Positions 40,144 through 48,654 of a stretch of 64,000 bases of DNA are shown in pieces. Both the position numbers and the translations under genes were made by a program. Numbering within the stretch: position 1 is the first letter of the stretch; each line of letters begins with the position of its first letter. The DNA lies in contig CAWDLR010000003.1 in assembly GCA_963803125.1 (NCBI GenBank), positions 248,001 through 312,000 on the forward strand, read 5' to 3'. This DNA is from G963675935 sp963803125. GTDB taxonomy: Bacteria > Planctomycetota > Planctomycetia > Pirellulales > Thermoguttaceae. The notes under the pieces were generated by a model. That model saw only the letters and a list, made by a program, of their open reading frames with translations, searched no databases and was not told the origin of the DNA.

Positions 40144-43100
40144 GCCTGGCGCGGAAGGCCGGCTATTGCGTGCCCGATGCGCAGTTTCAAGCGGCCGTTG
40201 GCGCGGTGTCGGGCCAGGTGGTCGCCGTGGCCGACAACGATTACGAGAGCAAGGCGATCCTGCTGCACGCTCTCGCCGTGGCCGGATGCGGCGATTTCGC
40301 CCTGGCCAACCGCCTGCACCGCGAGCGGCAGCAGCTTTCGTCGGCGGCGCTGGCCTATCTAACGATGACTTTTGCCGAAATCGACCGCAAGCCAATGGCC
40401 GATGAATTGCTGGCCGGTCTCGATCGGCTTTATGTGCCGTTGCGCCGCGTAGTTGGTGGCAGCTCGTTGGCTTGGAATCAGTCGCTGGCCGAGCAGTACG
40501 CGCTTTGGGCGTTGGCTTTGCAGCAGGTGGCGCCGCAGTCGGCCAGGGCGAAGCAGGCGATCGATTGGCTCTTGGCCCATCGCGTCGGCCATCGCTGGTC
40601 GCCCGACAAAGCGACCGGCCCCGCCACGCTGGCGCTGTGCCGTTGGGCCGCCGACACCCGCTTCGACGGCGACCGTTACACCCTGAAGGTCTTTGTCAAC
40701 GACGTGTTGGCCAAGACGCTCGACGTCGATCCGAAGACCGGCACGCAGACGATTGACGTGCCCGCCCGGCTGCTTGCGAAGGAGGGCCGGCAGCGGATCA
40801 ACTTCCAGATCGCCGGCCGGGGGCGCTATGCGTACCAGTGCATTCTGGGCGGCTTCGTGCCGACCGAGAAACTGCGACCGACGACCGACGACTGGACGGT
40901 TACCCGTGTTTACGAGCCCGCGCCGCTCGAGGTGGGCGGCCGGGAAATTACCCGTGGTTTTCAAGGCGTTCACGCCACATACGAGGAGTTTACCAACCCG
41001 ATCACGCAACTGCCGATGGGACAGCGTGGGTTGGTGACACTCAGAGTATGGCGAAGGCACGCCAGCGGCGATGTTCCTGATGAGGAACGGGAGTACCTCG
41101 TTATCACTGAACCGATTCCCAGCGGCACGACGATCGTCGAGCAATCGATCCGCGGCGGTTTCGAGCGGTTCGAGCTTTCGCCGGGCGAGATCACTTTCTA
41201 TGTCGGCAATCGCCGTGGCATAGATCCGATCCACTACGAACTATACGGCTATCTGCCCGGCAAGTACCGCACCCTTCCCACCCTCGTACGCAACGCCCAT
41301 CGTCCCGAGCAGTTGGCGATTTCGACACCCAAGGCGTTGACGGTATTGCCAGCGGGAATGAAGAGCGCTGATCCGTACCGCCTGACGCCGCGCGAGCTCT
41401 TCGAACTTGGCATGTATTACTTCGGCAAGGGGAATGGGGAGAAAGCCAGGGGGCTCTTGACCGAACTACTCAAGGAATGGACCCTCACGACGAACGTCTA
41501 CAAGGAAACGGTGCATGCACTGCTGGACATCCATCTGCAACTCGGGCCGCCGGCCGACGTGGTCCGCTATTTCGAGATCGTCAAGGAGAAATGGCCGGAC
41601 GAGGAGATTCCGTTCGACAAGATCATGAAGGTCGGCGCCGCCTACCACGAAATGGGCGAGTACGAGCGGAGCTACCTCGTCTTCCGCGCCACGGTCGAGA
41701 GCAACCTGCAACGCGAAAGCGCCGTAGCGGGATTCCTGGAGAACCAGGGGCAGTTCGTCCGCAGCGTCGACGTGCTCAGCCGGCTGTTGCGTGAGTATCC
41801 GCCCGAGGGCTACGTGGCCGAGGCGAGCTACGCGCTGGCGCAGCACGTTTGCGCCAAGGCGGCGGAAGTGGCGGCCACACCGCCCCAACCGCCGGCGGCC
41901 TCGGCGCCGCAAGCAGGCGGCGGCATGTTCAACGTCGATCCGACAGTGCCCGAGAAGCTCAACCGCGTCGAATTGCTGCGCCGGGCTTGGGCGATGTTCG
42001 AGGGCTTTTTGACGGCCTATCCCGACGATCCGGCCGCCGATCAGGCCGCCCTGGCCGATGCCGGCGTGCTGTTGGACCTGAAGCAGTATCAAGCCGCCGC
42101 CGCCGCGTGCGACTCGTACGCCCGGCGATATCCGAAGAGCGACCTGCTGGACGCCTATTGGTACATCATCGGCTACAGCCACTTCGCCGCCGGCGAGGAC
42201 CAGCAAGCGATCGAAATGTGCCGCAAGGTGGCCGATACGAAGCGGATCGACCCGGCCACGGGCCGCGAGGAGGACTGCCGCAACAAGTGGCAGGCGATCT
42301 ACATCCTCGGCCAGGTCTACCACAGCCTGGGCAAGGCGGTTGACGCCATCCGCGAGTACCGCCGCGTCGAGGACCGCTTCGCCGACGCCCGGCAGGCGAT
42401 CGAGTACTTCCTCCGCAAGTCGATCGAGCTGCCCGAGGTCTCGACCTTCAAGCCCGGCCAGCGGGCGGAAGTGGAATTGAAGTTCCGTAACGTCGCCGCC
42501 TGCGACGTGAAGGTCTACCGCATCGACCTGATGAAGTTCGGGCTGTTGAAGCGGAACCTCGCCGGAATCGCCGAGATCAACCTGGCCGGCATTCGCCCGC
42601 TGCACCAGACCACGATCGCGCTGGGCGATGGGCGCGACTACCGCGATCGCACCCGGCAGATTCCGCTGCCACTGGATCGCGAGGGGGCGTATCTGGTCGT
42701 CTGCCGCGGCGACGATCTGCACACGAGCGGGCTGGCGCTGGTCACGCCGCTGGCGGTCGAAGTGCAGGCGGACGCCGTCTCCGGCCGGGTCCGCACCACG
42801 GTCAAGGACCGCGTGGCCGACAAGTATCTTCGCGACATCGACGTCAAGGTGATCGGTAGCGGCAACGAGGATTTCGTCTCCGGCCAGACCGATCTTCGCG
42901 GCGTTTTTGTCGCCGACGGCATCCGCGGCGGGACGACGGTGATCGCCCAATCCGGCTCCGGCCGCTACGCCTTCTACCGGGCGACGGAGACGCTGATTCC
43001 CGAGATCATGGCCCGCGCGCAAGAGTCTCGCCGCCGCCGACCGTCCGGCGAACACAAACCCCGCCGTCGGCCTTTGGCGTCGGCGAAACCGCGAGTGATG

Positions 43101-43160
43101 AGAGAATCAAGGAAGCCCTCGATTCGCCCACGGAAATCGTGTTTTCCGAGGCCCCGTTGA
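40083..43160 (+). CDS. Macroglobulin-like protein, second piece
   Basis: Continuation of the gene starting at 34915, one frame over. The natural join is ATARALW then ALSLARKAGYCVPDAQFQ at about 40137, within the alpha-toroid thioester domain (repeated helices to about 40750). Then follow the receptor-binding-like beta domain (VYEPAPLEVGGREITRGF), more TPR-type helices (about 41380-42440), another MG-like part (FKPGQRAEVELKFRNVAACD) and a carboxypeptidase-regulatory-like fold ending GRYAFYRA at about 42985. The first 20 codons and the last 50 (Arg/Pro-rich) of this frame are not protein-like; the end is again frameshifted. Confidence 0.72.
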   Translation: MDGLGRRQRSLRHCAGPLALSLARKAGYCVPDAQFQAAVGAVSGQVVAVADNDYESKAILLHALAVAGCGDFALANRLHRERQQLSSAALAYLTMTFAEIDRKPMADELLAGLDRLYVPLRRVVGGSSLAWNQSLAEQYALWALALQQVAPQSARAKQAIDWLLAHRVGHRWSPDKATGPATLALCRWAADTRFDGDRYTLKVFVNDVLAKTLDVDPKTGTQTIDVPARLLAKEGRQRINFQIAGRGRYAYQCILGGFVPTEKLRPTTDDWTVTRVYEPAPLEVGGREITRGFQGVHATYEEFTNPITQLPMGQRGLVTLRVWRRHASGDVPDEEREYLVITEPIPSGTTIVEQSIRGGFERFELSPGEITFYVGNRRGIDPIHYELYGYLPGKYRTLPTLVRNAHRPEQLAISTPKALTVLPAGMKSADPYRLTPRELFELGMYYFGKGNGEKARGLLTELLKEWTLTTNVYKETVHALLDIHLQLGPPADVVRYFEIVKEKWPDEEIPFDKIMKVGAAYHEMGEYERSYLVFRATVESNLQRESAVAGFLENQGQFVRSVDVLSRLLREYPPEGYVAEASYALAQHVCAKAAEVAATPPQPPAASAPQAGGGMFNVDPTVPEKLNRVELLRRAWAMFEGFLTAYPDDPAADQAALADAGVLLDLKQYQAAAAACDSYARRYPKSDLLDAYWYIIGYSHFAAGEDQQAIEMCRKVADTKRIDPATGREEDCRNKWQAIYILGQVYHSLGKAVDAIREYRRVEDRFADARQAIEYFLRKSIELPEVSTFKPGQRAEVELKFRNVAACDVKVYRIDLMKFGLLKRNLAGIAEINLAGIRPLHQTTIALGDGRDYRDRTRQIPLPLDREGAYLVVCRGDDLHTSGLALVTPLAVEVQADAVSGRVRTTVKDRVADKYLRDIDVKVIGSGNEDFVSGQTDLRGVFVADGIRGGTTVIAQSGSGRYAFYRATETLIPEIMARAQESRRRRPSGEHKPRRRPLASAKPRVMRESRKPSIRPRKSCFPRPR

Positions 43161-43969
43161 CGGAAGTCCTCAATTATCTGAGGGATCGCCACAAGATCGC
43201 GATTCAGATCGACAGCAAATCGCTGGAGGAAGCGGGCGTCGGGACGGATTTGCCCGTGACCGCCGATCTTAAAGGCGTCAATCTGCGTTCCGCTCTGCGA
43301 CACGTTTTCAAGAAACTGAATCTGACTTACGTTATCAAGGGTGGAATCTTGCTGGTCACCACGCCAGAGGAGGCCGACAACCTATTGGAGACCAGGGTCT
43401 ATCCGGTCGCCGACCTGGTCTTGCCGGAGGGAGCGTCGGGAGAGGACGAGGCCGACTTCGATTCGCTGATCGATCTGATCACCTCGACGATCAAGCCGAC
43501 AAGTTGGGATGAGGCGGGCGGTCCGGGCTCCGTCATGCCATTCGAGAATCGGATGAGCATCGTGTTGAGCCAGACGCAGGACGTCCACGAAGAGCTGGAG
43601 GATTTGTTGGCCCAACTTCGCAGAATCAAACGCCAACAGGGCGGCGGCTTGCCCTTTGCGAAAAGAGCCCGGAAGAAGACGGAAGGCGGTGGCGGCATGA
43701 TGGGCGGCATGGGCGGCGGAATGGGCGGCACTATGGGCGGCGCCCCCGCAGCACTCGGCGGCGGCACCTTCGGCGGCCGGCCGGCCAACGCTCCGCAATT
43801 TGTCCCCAACCGCAGCATCGTCGTGCATGGGCAGACGCAACCTGGAGACGCCGACCTATTGCAAGGCGTGCGCGGGGCCAACCAGAGCAACCAGAACCGG
43901 CAGTCCGGCAAACTCCAGCAGATGTACAACAAAGGCAAAGGCGGCGTCAACGCCGGCGCCGCGTTCTGA
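43139..43969 (+). CDS. Secretin-type STN domain segment with Gly-Met tract; probable C-terminal end of the macroglobulin-like protein
   Basis: Protein-like sequence starts at 43097, before the first possible start (GTG 43139): DERIKEALDSPTEIVFSEA, then LTEVLNYLRDRHKIAIQID. That is the STN/secretin short domain common in planctomycete secreted proteins. It continues with VTTPEEADNL, DFDSLIDLITSTIKPTSWDE and LSQTQDVHEELEDLLAQLRR (secretin N1-like), a Gly-Met-rich tract, and the C-terminus LLQGVRGANQSNQ to KGGVNAGAAF. With no start before the STN domain and no gap to the previous piece, it is best read as the in-frame end of that protein after a further shift between 42990 and 43095. A separate gene cannot be excluded. 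Confidence 0.6.
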   Translation: MFSEAPLTEVLNYLRDRHKIAIQIDSKSLEEAGVGTDLPVTADLKGVNLRSALRHVFKKLNLTYVIKGGILLVTTPEEADNLLETRVYPVADLVLPEGASGEDEADFDSLIDLITSTIKPTSWDEAGGPGSVMPFENRMSIVLSQTQDVHEELEDLLAQLRRIKRQQGGGLPFAKRARKKTEGGGGMMGGMGGGMGGTMGGAPAALGGGTFGGRPANAPQFVPNRSIVVHGQTQPGDADLLQGVRGANQSNQNRQSGKLQQMYNKGKGGVNAGAAF

Positions 43970-44037
43970 CGGGAAATGGCGTAGCCGCCCTCACGGCTTG
44001 AATCATTCATGGGCCCGGGAAAGCACCAACAATGTGC

Positions 44038-44059
44038 CACTGCTTGCCGGCAAGCAGTG
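44038..44059. repeat. 22-bp perfect palindrome
   Basis: CACTGCTTGCC joined directly to its reverse complement. A partial second copy (CACTGCTTGCAAGCAG) follows about 40 bases later. Looks like a dispersed repeat, or a bidirectional hairpin between convergent genes. Confidence 0.7.
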
Positions 44060-44262
44060 CCGGGCCGGTTGGTGCTGCTGCACTGCTTGCAAGCAGAGGG
44101 TGTCCGGGGATTAATTGGCGTAAACATAAGAGCCTCCGTGGGTTATTGTTTCTGTTCCACCGGAAACAAACCAAGCGGAGGCCCAAGCAATGACGAACGA
44201 TGCTAAGGATGGCGACTGTCTACTGGGTGGGAACGAATAGGAACTTGTGCTCACAGCAGCCC

Positions 44263-44302
44263 GCACACGCCGTGTGCGAGGCGGCGGCACACGGCGTGTG
44301 CC
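44263..44302. repeat. Paired CACACG palindromes
   Basis: GCACACGCCGTGTGC (44263-44277) and GGCACACGGCGTGTGCC (44286-44302) are adjacent palindromes that are also complementary to each other. A larger cruciform could form. Confidence 0.6.
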
Positions 44303-44395
44303 GCCTACTTTCCTTTACCGGTCTACTTAGCTGCACCTCCGTGCCCTCCGTGACTCCGTGGTGAACATGTCGCAGCAGCGTTCGCTTGCCCTACC

Positions 44396-44800
44396 TCACT
44401 TCACTTCCAGCATCTTTTCCAGCGCCGCCAGCGCCCAGTGGGCGGTCTCCGGCTCGACCTCGATCACGTTGATCGGCGTGCCGACTACCAGATTCTCAAG
44501 CGCCCAGCAGAGGTGGGCCAGATCGATGCGGAACATCGTCGAGCAAAGGCATTCGACCGGGGAGAGCAGGTAGATTTCTTGCTCGGGGTGCTCGCGCTTC
44601 AGCCGATTGACCAGGTTGGGCTCGGTGCCGATGGCCCAGCGAGCGCGGGGCGGGGCGGCCTCTACCTCGCGGATGATCTTGCTGGTCGAGCCGGCCGCGT
44701 CGGCCAGATCGACGACCTCCATCATGCACTCGGGATGGACGATGATCTTGATGCCGGGGTATTTCGCCCGCATCTGCGTGACGTGCTGCGGCAGGAACAT
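44396..44800 (-). CDS. nadA: C-terminal piece of quinolinate synthase NadA
   Basis: 134 codons continuing NadA after a one-base shift: MFLPQHVTQMRAKYPGIK, IIVHPEC (a cluster ligand Cys), GSTSKIIREV, WAIGTEPNLVNRL, then LLSPVECLCSTMFRIDLAHL, the C-terminal region with the third ligand Cys. It is not a separate gene; see the N-terminal piece at 44496-45512. Confidence 0.8.
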   Translation of the reverse strand: MFLPQHVTQMRAKYPGIKIIVHPECMMEVVDLADAAGSTSKIIREVEAAPPRARWAIGTEPNLVNRLKREHPEQEIYLLSPVECLCSTMFRIDLAHLCWALENLVVGTPINVIEVEPETAHWALAALEKMLEVK

Positions 44801-45512
44801 TCTGATGAACGCTGCAACAGCCGTTCCAGAGGATGACGCGGCTCGTGCGGATCTCGTTGGGAGAGTTGCCGCCCAACGGTTCTGCGGGATCCCACAGCGG
44901 CATCTGTTCCGGCGGAATGCCCATCGCCCGGGCGGTGTTTCGGCCCAAGTGCTGGTCAGGGAAGAACAACGCGCGGCTGCGGCGGGCCAGCGCCCAATCG
45001 AGCACGGCCCGGGCGTTGGCCGACGTGCAGACGATGCCGCCGTGCCGCCCGCAAAACGCCTTCAGCGTCGCCGCCGAATTGACGTAGGTGATCGGCGTCA
45101 GGTCGCCGGTGTCGATCACCGCGCCCAATTGCCGCCAGCAGTTTTCGACTTGAGCGATGTCGGCCATGTCGGCCAGCGAGCAGCCGGCGGCCAGATCGGG
45201 CAGAATCACCGGCACGCGCTGCCCGCCGCGCTCGGCGAGCCGCTCGGGCCGATTTGCCAGGACGTCGGCGGTTTCGGCCATGAAGTGGACGCCGCAGAAG
45301 GCGATCGCCCGGCACTGGCGGTTCTTGGCCGCCGTATCGGCTAGTTTGTAGCTGTCGCCGCGGAGGTCGGCCAGGGCAATCACGGCGTCCCGCTGATAAT
45401 GGTGCCCGAGAATCAGCAGCCGCGGGCCCATCTCCCGTCGCACTCGTTGGATGCGAGCGACAAGATCGGCGTCGTCCAGCGATTGGTAAGAAGGCAGGTC
45501 GAGAGTTGGCAT
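44496..45512 (-). CDS. nadA: Quinolinate synthase NadA, frameshifted (N-terminal piece)
   Basis: NadA condenses iminoaspartate with dihydroxyacetone phosphate to quinolinate in NAD synthesis, using a 4Fe-4S cluster. The frame shows MGPRLLILGHHYQRD, IAFCGVHFMAETADVL (first ligand Cys), ITYVNSAATLKAFCG and LFFPDQHLGRNTA. After VILWNGCCSVHQ at about 44803 it turns into Arg/His-rich nonsense, while the correct continuation (MFLPQHV) is one frame over. An extra A:T pair at 44800-44802 (CAGAATG, where CAGATG would read on) explains it. Start at 45512 (MPTLDLPSYQSL). No other nad gene lies nearby. Confidence 0.9.
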   Translation of the reverse strand: MPTLDLPSYQSLDDADLVARIQRVRREMGPRLLILGHHYQRDAVIALADLRGDSYKLADTAAKNRQCRAIAFCGVHFMAETADVLANRPERLAERGGQRVPVILPDLAAGCSLADMADIAQVENCWRQLGAVIDTGDLTPITYVNSAATLKAFCGRHGGIVCTSANARAVLDWALARRSRALFFPDQHLGRNTARAMGIPPEQMPLWDPAEPLGGNSPNEIRTSRVILWNGCCSVHQNVPAAARHADAGEIPRHQDHRPSRVHDGGRRSGRRGRLDQQDHPRGRGRPAPRSLGHRHRAQPGQSAEARAPRARNLPALPGRMPLLDDVPHRSGPPLLGA

Positions 45513-45856
45513 GGCAATTGGAAGGCTGAAGTCATTTTACGGTCGCCGACAAGCGGGGGCAACCGGCCGCGCGAGGCGGGCGCCATAACGGACATTGACC
45601 CTCCCGCTCACCCGTTTAGCCGCGACCCGCAGGGGAGCGACCGGACCGGGATAGGTTCGATTGAAGCGAAAATGCCGGGGAATTGGATTGGGGAGTCCGG
45701 TTATTTCGCCAATCATGGATGGCAGATGTTAGGGGGGGAGTGTTTTTCGCCTCTTGGCCGCCGATTCATGCCAAGATCGCTTGCGGCAAGTATGTTTTTG
45801 GTGTGGCGCAGCCTTGCGCGGCGGCCTGTCGCCGCGCGTTCTCCCAACCTGAGGCA
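45513..45856. other. Divergent intergenic region between nadA and the next gene
   Basis: About 345 bases containing the second GTTTAGCCGCG dispersed repeat (45613-45640) and otherwise nothing recognisable. It should hold the nadA promoter (leftward) and that of the unknown gene (rightward). Confidence 0.45.
45613..45640. repeat. Dispersed short repeat (GTTTAGCCGCG type), copy 2
   Basis: GTTTAGCCGCGACCCGCAGG followed by GGAGCG. Differs from the copy at 34680-34707 at a few positions. Same orientation. Confidence 0.5.
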
Positions 45857-46699
45857 ATGCGAATCATGCCGGTGATTGAAGAGGGGATCGAGCGGATTGA
45901 ACAGGAATTCGCGGACGCGAAGATCGCAACCGACGAGCCGGGCTTCTACGAAGACCCCGCGTTCATCCGCCGCGAAGCCAGAATTCCGAATTACTTGGAC
46001 AACTACGCGAGGTTCGTCCAGCAGCAGCCGTACAGCTTGAGCTATCTCGATCGGGCGGAGCCGATCATCCACGTCGTCTCCGAGGAATTGCAGTTGGCGC
46101 TGAAGGAGGACGGAACGCCCGAGGCCCACGCCGAGGCGACTTTGGTGATGTCGCGGATCCTCGAACGCGAAGGCGTCTGGAACTACGTCGCCCGCGGCGG
46201 GCTGTCGATGGCGTTTCCGCCGGGCTCGGGCTTCGAGCCCTTCCGCTTCCCGGCGTTCAACGTGCAAGCTGGCAAGCCGATCGATTGCTCCTATCGCTGG
46301 GTCGTCGCCCCGCCGTTCCAGATCGTCGACATCGCGATCCAGGCGTGCCGCTATCCTTATCCGTTCAACCACCTGCTGCCGAAGATCGTCTGGGAATCAA
46401 GCGGCGATCCGGCGACCGCCGAACTGGGCGACTTCTTCGGAGCCAATGCCCTGAAAGAGATCGCGAAAACCGGCATGACGCTCGACGAAGCGCTCGACCA
46501 CTATCTGCCGAATTACCGAGCCGGGTTCGCACCCGATTTCCCGCCGCGAAGCATCGCGCGATTGGACACGCAACTCAAGTACGTGCCGACCGGTGTGGTG
46601 GCCCCGGAGAATGCGCTGGAGCAGTTCAGCGGCTTCAAGTCGCGCGGGCTGACCGCGGCCCAGATTTACGCCCAGAAAATCCGCCCGCGACTGTCGTAG
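45857..46699 (+). CDS. Conserved-looking protein of unknown function
   Basis: 280 residues from ATG 45857. An upstream in-frame ATG exists at 45683, but that leader is Cys/Ala-rich and not protein-like. No signal peptide or membrane helix. The sequence is acidic and aromatic, with distinctive stretches YLDNYARFVQQQPYSL, ARGGLSMAFPPGSGFEPFRF and FFGANALKEIAKTGMTLDEA. Codon use and GC content match the neighbours, so it is probably a resident gene. I do not recognise the family and propose no function. It is convergent with the S1-domain gene, 3 bases apart. Confidence 0.65.
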   Translation: MRIMPVIEEGIERIEQEFADAKIATDEPGFYEDPAFIRREARIPNYLDNYARFVQQQPYSLSYLDRAEPIIHVVSEELQLALKEDGTPEAHAEATLVMSRILEREGVWNYVARGGLSMAFPPGSGFEPFRFPAFNVQAGKPIDCSYRWVVAPPFQIVDIAIQACRYPYPFNHLLPKIVWESSGDPATAELGDFFGANALKEIAKTGMTLDEALDHYLPNYRAGFAPDFPPRSIARLDTQLKYVPTGVVAPENALEQFSGFKSRGLTAAQIYAQKIRPRLS

Positions 46700-46702
46700 G
46701 CC

Positions 46703-48616
46703 CTACCATTTCAGCCCATATTTGTCGCCGGTCTTGCGGCCAATTCCGCCGAGCAGCGGGCCGGTAGGCTTGTTCTTTTTCCGTTTCGTCGCCGCGGCCT
46801 CGGCGGGTTGCTCTTCCTTCTTTTCCGGCTCGGGCGGGGCGGAAAGCTCCTTCATCGACAAGCTCATCCGCCGCGCCGCGGGATCGACCGAGAGGACCAT
46901 CACCTCGACCTCCTGCCCCTCCTTCACCACGTCGGAACAGCGGAAGACGCGCTTGTGGGACAGCTCGGAGATATGGACCAGCCCCTCGACGCCCGGCTCC
47001 ACCTCGACGAACGCGCCGAAGTCCATCAGTTTGCTCACCTTGCCGCGAACGACCGTGTTGGGCGGATATTTCCCGGCGGCGGCAACCCAAGGGCTCTCCT
47101 GCAAATCGCGATAAGCCAGGCTGATCTTGCCGGTATCCGGATTGATCTTCTCGACGCGGACTTTGATCGTTTGCCCTTCGGTGAGCACGTCGCTAGGGTG
47201 TTTCACCCGGCCCCAGGCCAATTGGCTGATGTGCAGCAGGCCGTCGACGCCGCTGCCGAGATCGACAAACGCGCCAAAGTCCATGAGCTTTCGCACCACG
47301 CCGTCGAAAATCTGCCCCGGCCGCAGCGACTCGAGCATCCGCTGCCGGGCCTCCTCCTGCTCGCGTTCCAGGACGGCGCGGCGGCTGAGCACGAGATTTC
47401 GCCGCTCGGGATTCGCCTCGGTAATCAGACAGGTGAACCGCTGCTCGACAAACTGGGCGAGGTCCTCGACGCGGAATAGAGCGATCTGGCTGACGGGGAT
47501 AAAGCCGCGGATGTGGTTCACTTCGCACTCCAGCCCGCCGGAGTTGTGGCCGGTCACGCGGACATCGACCAGCATCCCCTCGGCCAGGTCGGACCAATCG
47601 TCCACCTGCACCGCCTTGTTGGGCAGCGAAAGCTCATACAGGCCGTCCTCGGGATTGAGCCGCTGCACGACGAGCTGAATCTCTGCGCCGACCTGCGGGG
47701 GCACGTCGAAGAGCCGCAACGAGACGATCCCCTGTTGGCGGCCGCCGAACTCGACGAAGACGTCGTCGCGGCGAATCGCGGCCACCCGGCCGCTTTGCAG
47801 CGACTCGGGCTCGAACGTCTCGTGGTCGCCTTTCGCTCCCAGATCGAGCAGAGTGTCCATCGAGTCGCTGCCCATCGCCCGATCTAATTCGTCTTCCATG
47901 TCGGGAGAGAGCTTATCGCGGACGCTGGGTCGCGGCACCGGGGCGTCGGACTTGCCCAACGTGGCCGCCAATTCGGAAATCAGATCCGCGGCGCTCAGCC
48001 GCGAACGACCCGGCGAGCGGGGAGCGTGGGCGACGGTCCTAGGCTTTGCAGTAGGGAGCCCGCCTTCGGCGGTCGCCGACCGCCCACTGCCCACCGCTTC
48101 CTGTCCACTGCCGACAGCCGACTGCCCACTGCCGACTTGACTGGGCACTGAAGTGCCCAGCCCTTCCGTTGAAGTGACCAACCCCCCGGTTGAACCGCCC
48201 AGCCCTTCCGTTGAAGTGACCAACCCTCCGGTTGAACCGCCCAGCCCTTCCGTTGAAGTGCGCGGCGTCGGGGCTGAAGCGTCCAAAGCTGCGTCGTCGG
48301 GCTTTCGGTCTTCGATTTCGGCAGCTCGGCGGGTTCGGGCTGACTTTCTGGCCTGCTGATCGTCGATCGGTTTCCAATCGCGGCGTTGACGGGCCCGGTA
48401 GGCCGCCGGATCGCGTTGCGAACCGATCAGAATCTGCCGTCGCGGCCCCTCCGCATCGGAACTCGCCTGGGCGGCGGCAGACTCTGCCGTCCGATCGGTC
48501 GATGGCAAGCTGTTAGTGGGCTGGTTTCCGAGCGGCCCTTCCAGGGCTTCGATCGGACTAGCTTGGTTGCTCGGGTCGGTAGATGCCAACGCGTGTCCCC
48601 TCGATACGCACACCAC
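46703..48616 (-). CDS. RNA-binding protein with four S1 domains (ribosomal protein S1-like)
   Basis: 637 residues. The N-terminal 240 are low-complexity and include a tandem STEGLGGSTGGLVT repeat (14 residues, just over two copies) and VGSGQSAVGSGQEAVGSG. Four S1 OB-fold domains follow: about 265-330 (GRVAAIRRDDVFVEFGG), 345-410 (VDVRVTGHNSGGLECEV), 435-505 (FDGVVRKLMDFGAFVDLG) and 525-595 (VRGKVSKLMDFGAFVEVE). The Lys-rich C-terminus ends DKYGLKW. The last two domains are the strongest RNA binders by sequence. The likely role is translation of structured mRNA or RNA turnover. The true start is uncertain (GTG at 48616). Confidence 0.82.
   Translation of the reverse strand: MVCVSRGHALASTDPSNQASPIEALEGPLGNQPTNSLPSTDRTAESAAAQASSDAEGPRRQILIGSQRDPAAYRARQRRDWKPIDDQQARKSARTRRAAEIEDRKPDDAALDASAPTPRTSTEGLGGSTGGLVTSTEGLGGSTGGLVTSTEGLGTSVPSQVGSGQSAVGSGQEAVGSGRSATAEGGLPTAKPRTVAHAPRSPGRSRLSAADLISELAATLGKSDAPVPRPSVRDKLSPDMEDELDRAMGSDSMDTLLDLGAKGDHETFEPESLQSGRVAAIRRDDVFVEFGGRQQGIVSLRLFDVPPQVGAEIQLVVQRLNPEDGLYELSLPNKAVQVDDWSDLAEGMLVDVRVTGHNSGGLECEVNHIRGFIPVSQIALFRVEDLAQFVEQRFTCLITEANPERRNLVLSRRAVLEREQEEARQRMLESLRPGQIFDGVVRKLMDFGAFVDLGSGVDGLLHISQLAWGRVKHPSDVLTEGQTIKVRVEKINPDTGKISLAYRDLQESPWVAAAGKYPPNTVVRGKVSKLMDFGAFVEVEPGVEGLVHISELSHKRVFRCSDVVKEGQEVEVMVLSVDPAARRMSLSMKELSAPPEPEKKEEQPAEAAATKRKKNKPTGPLLGGIGRKTGDKYGLKW
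48076..48135. repeat. Short tandem repeat (CAGTGGGCAGT type) inside the S1-domain gene
   Basis: Degenerate tandem units of ACTGCCGACTGCCC type, in the same family as the arms around the four-helix-bundle gene at 5116-5602. They are in frame and read on the minus strand as VGSGQSAVGSGQEAVGSG. Confidence 0.65.
48141..48160. repeat. 20-bp palindrome inside the S1-domain gene
   Basis: CTGGGCACTGAAGTGCCCAG, the core of the 22-bp palindrome at 38322-38343, here in the opposite orientation. In frame; read as GTSVPS. Confidence 0.7.
48161..48258. repeat. 42-bp tandem repeat in the S1-domain gene
   Basis: Two and a third copies of a 42-base unit containing CCCTTCCGTTGAAGTGACCA and then ACCCCCCGGTTGAACCGCCC. 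It encodes the 14-residue STEGLGGSTGGLVT repeat. Because 42 is a multiple of three, copy-number changes would keep the frame. Confidence 0.75.
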
Positions 48617-48654
48617 GTGACGTTAAGCGGTTGAATGAGTATATCGTAATAGAC

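Larger units (their letters stand above)
43970..44395. other. Intergenic region rich in dispersed palindromes
   Basis: About 425 bases between convergent genes. It contains the perfect 22-bp palindrome CACTGCTTGCCGGCAAGCAGTG at 44038-44059, with a related half-copy at 44081-44096. It also has a pair of CACACG palindromes at 44263-44302 and a GC-rich segment containing CTCCGTGCCCTCCGTGACTC near 44337. No gene was recognised. Confidence 0.6.

Noticed and set aside
43139..43160. GTG 43139 as a genuine start of a separate STN-domain gene
   Set aside because: Clear STN sequence (DERIKEALDSPTEI) precedes it in the same frame, so the start would cut the domain.
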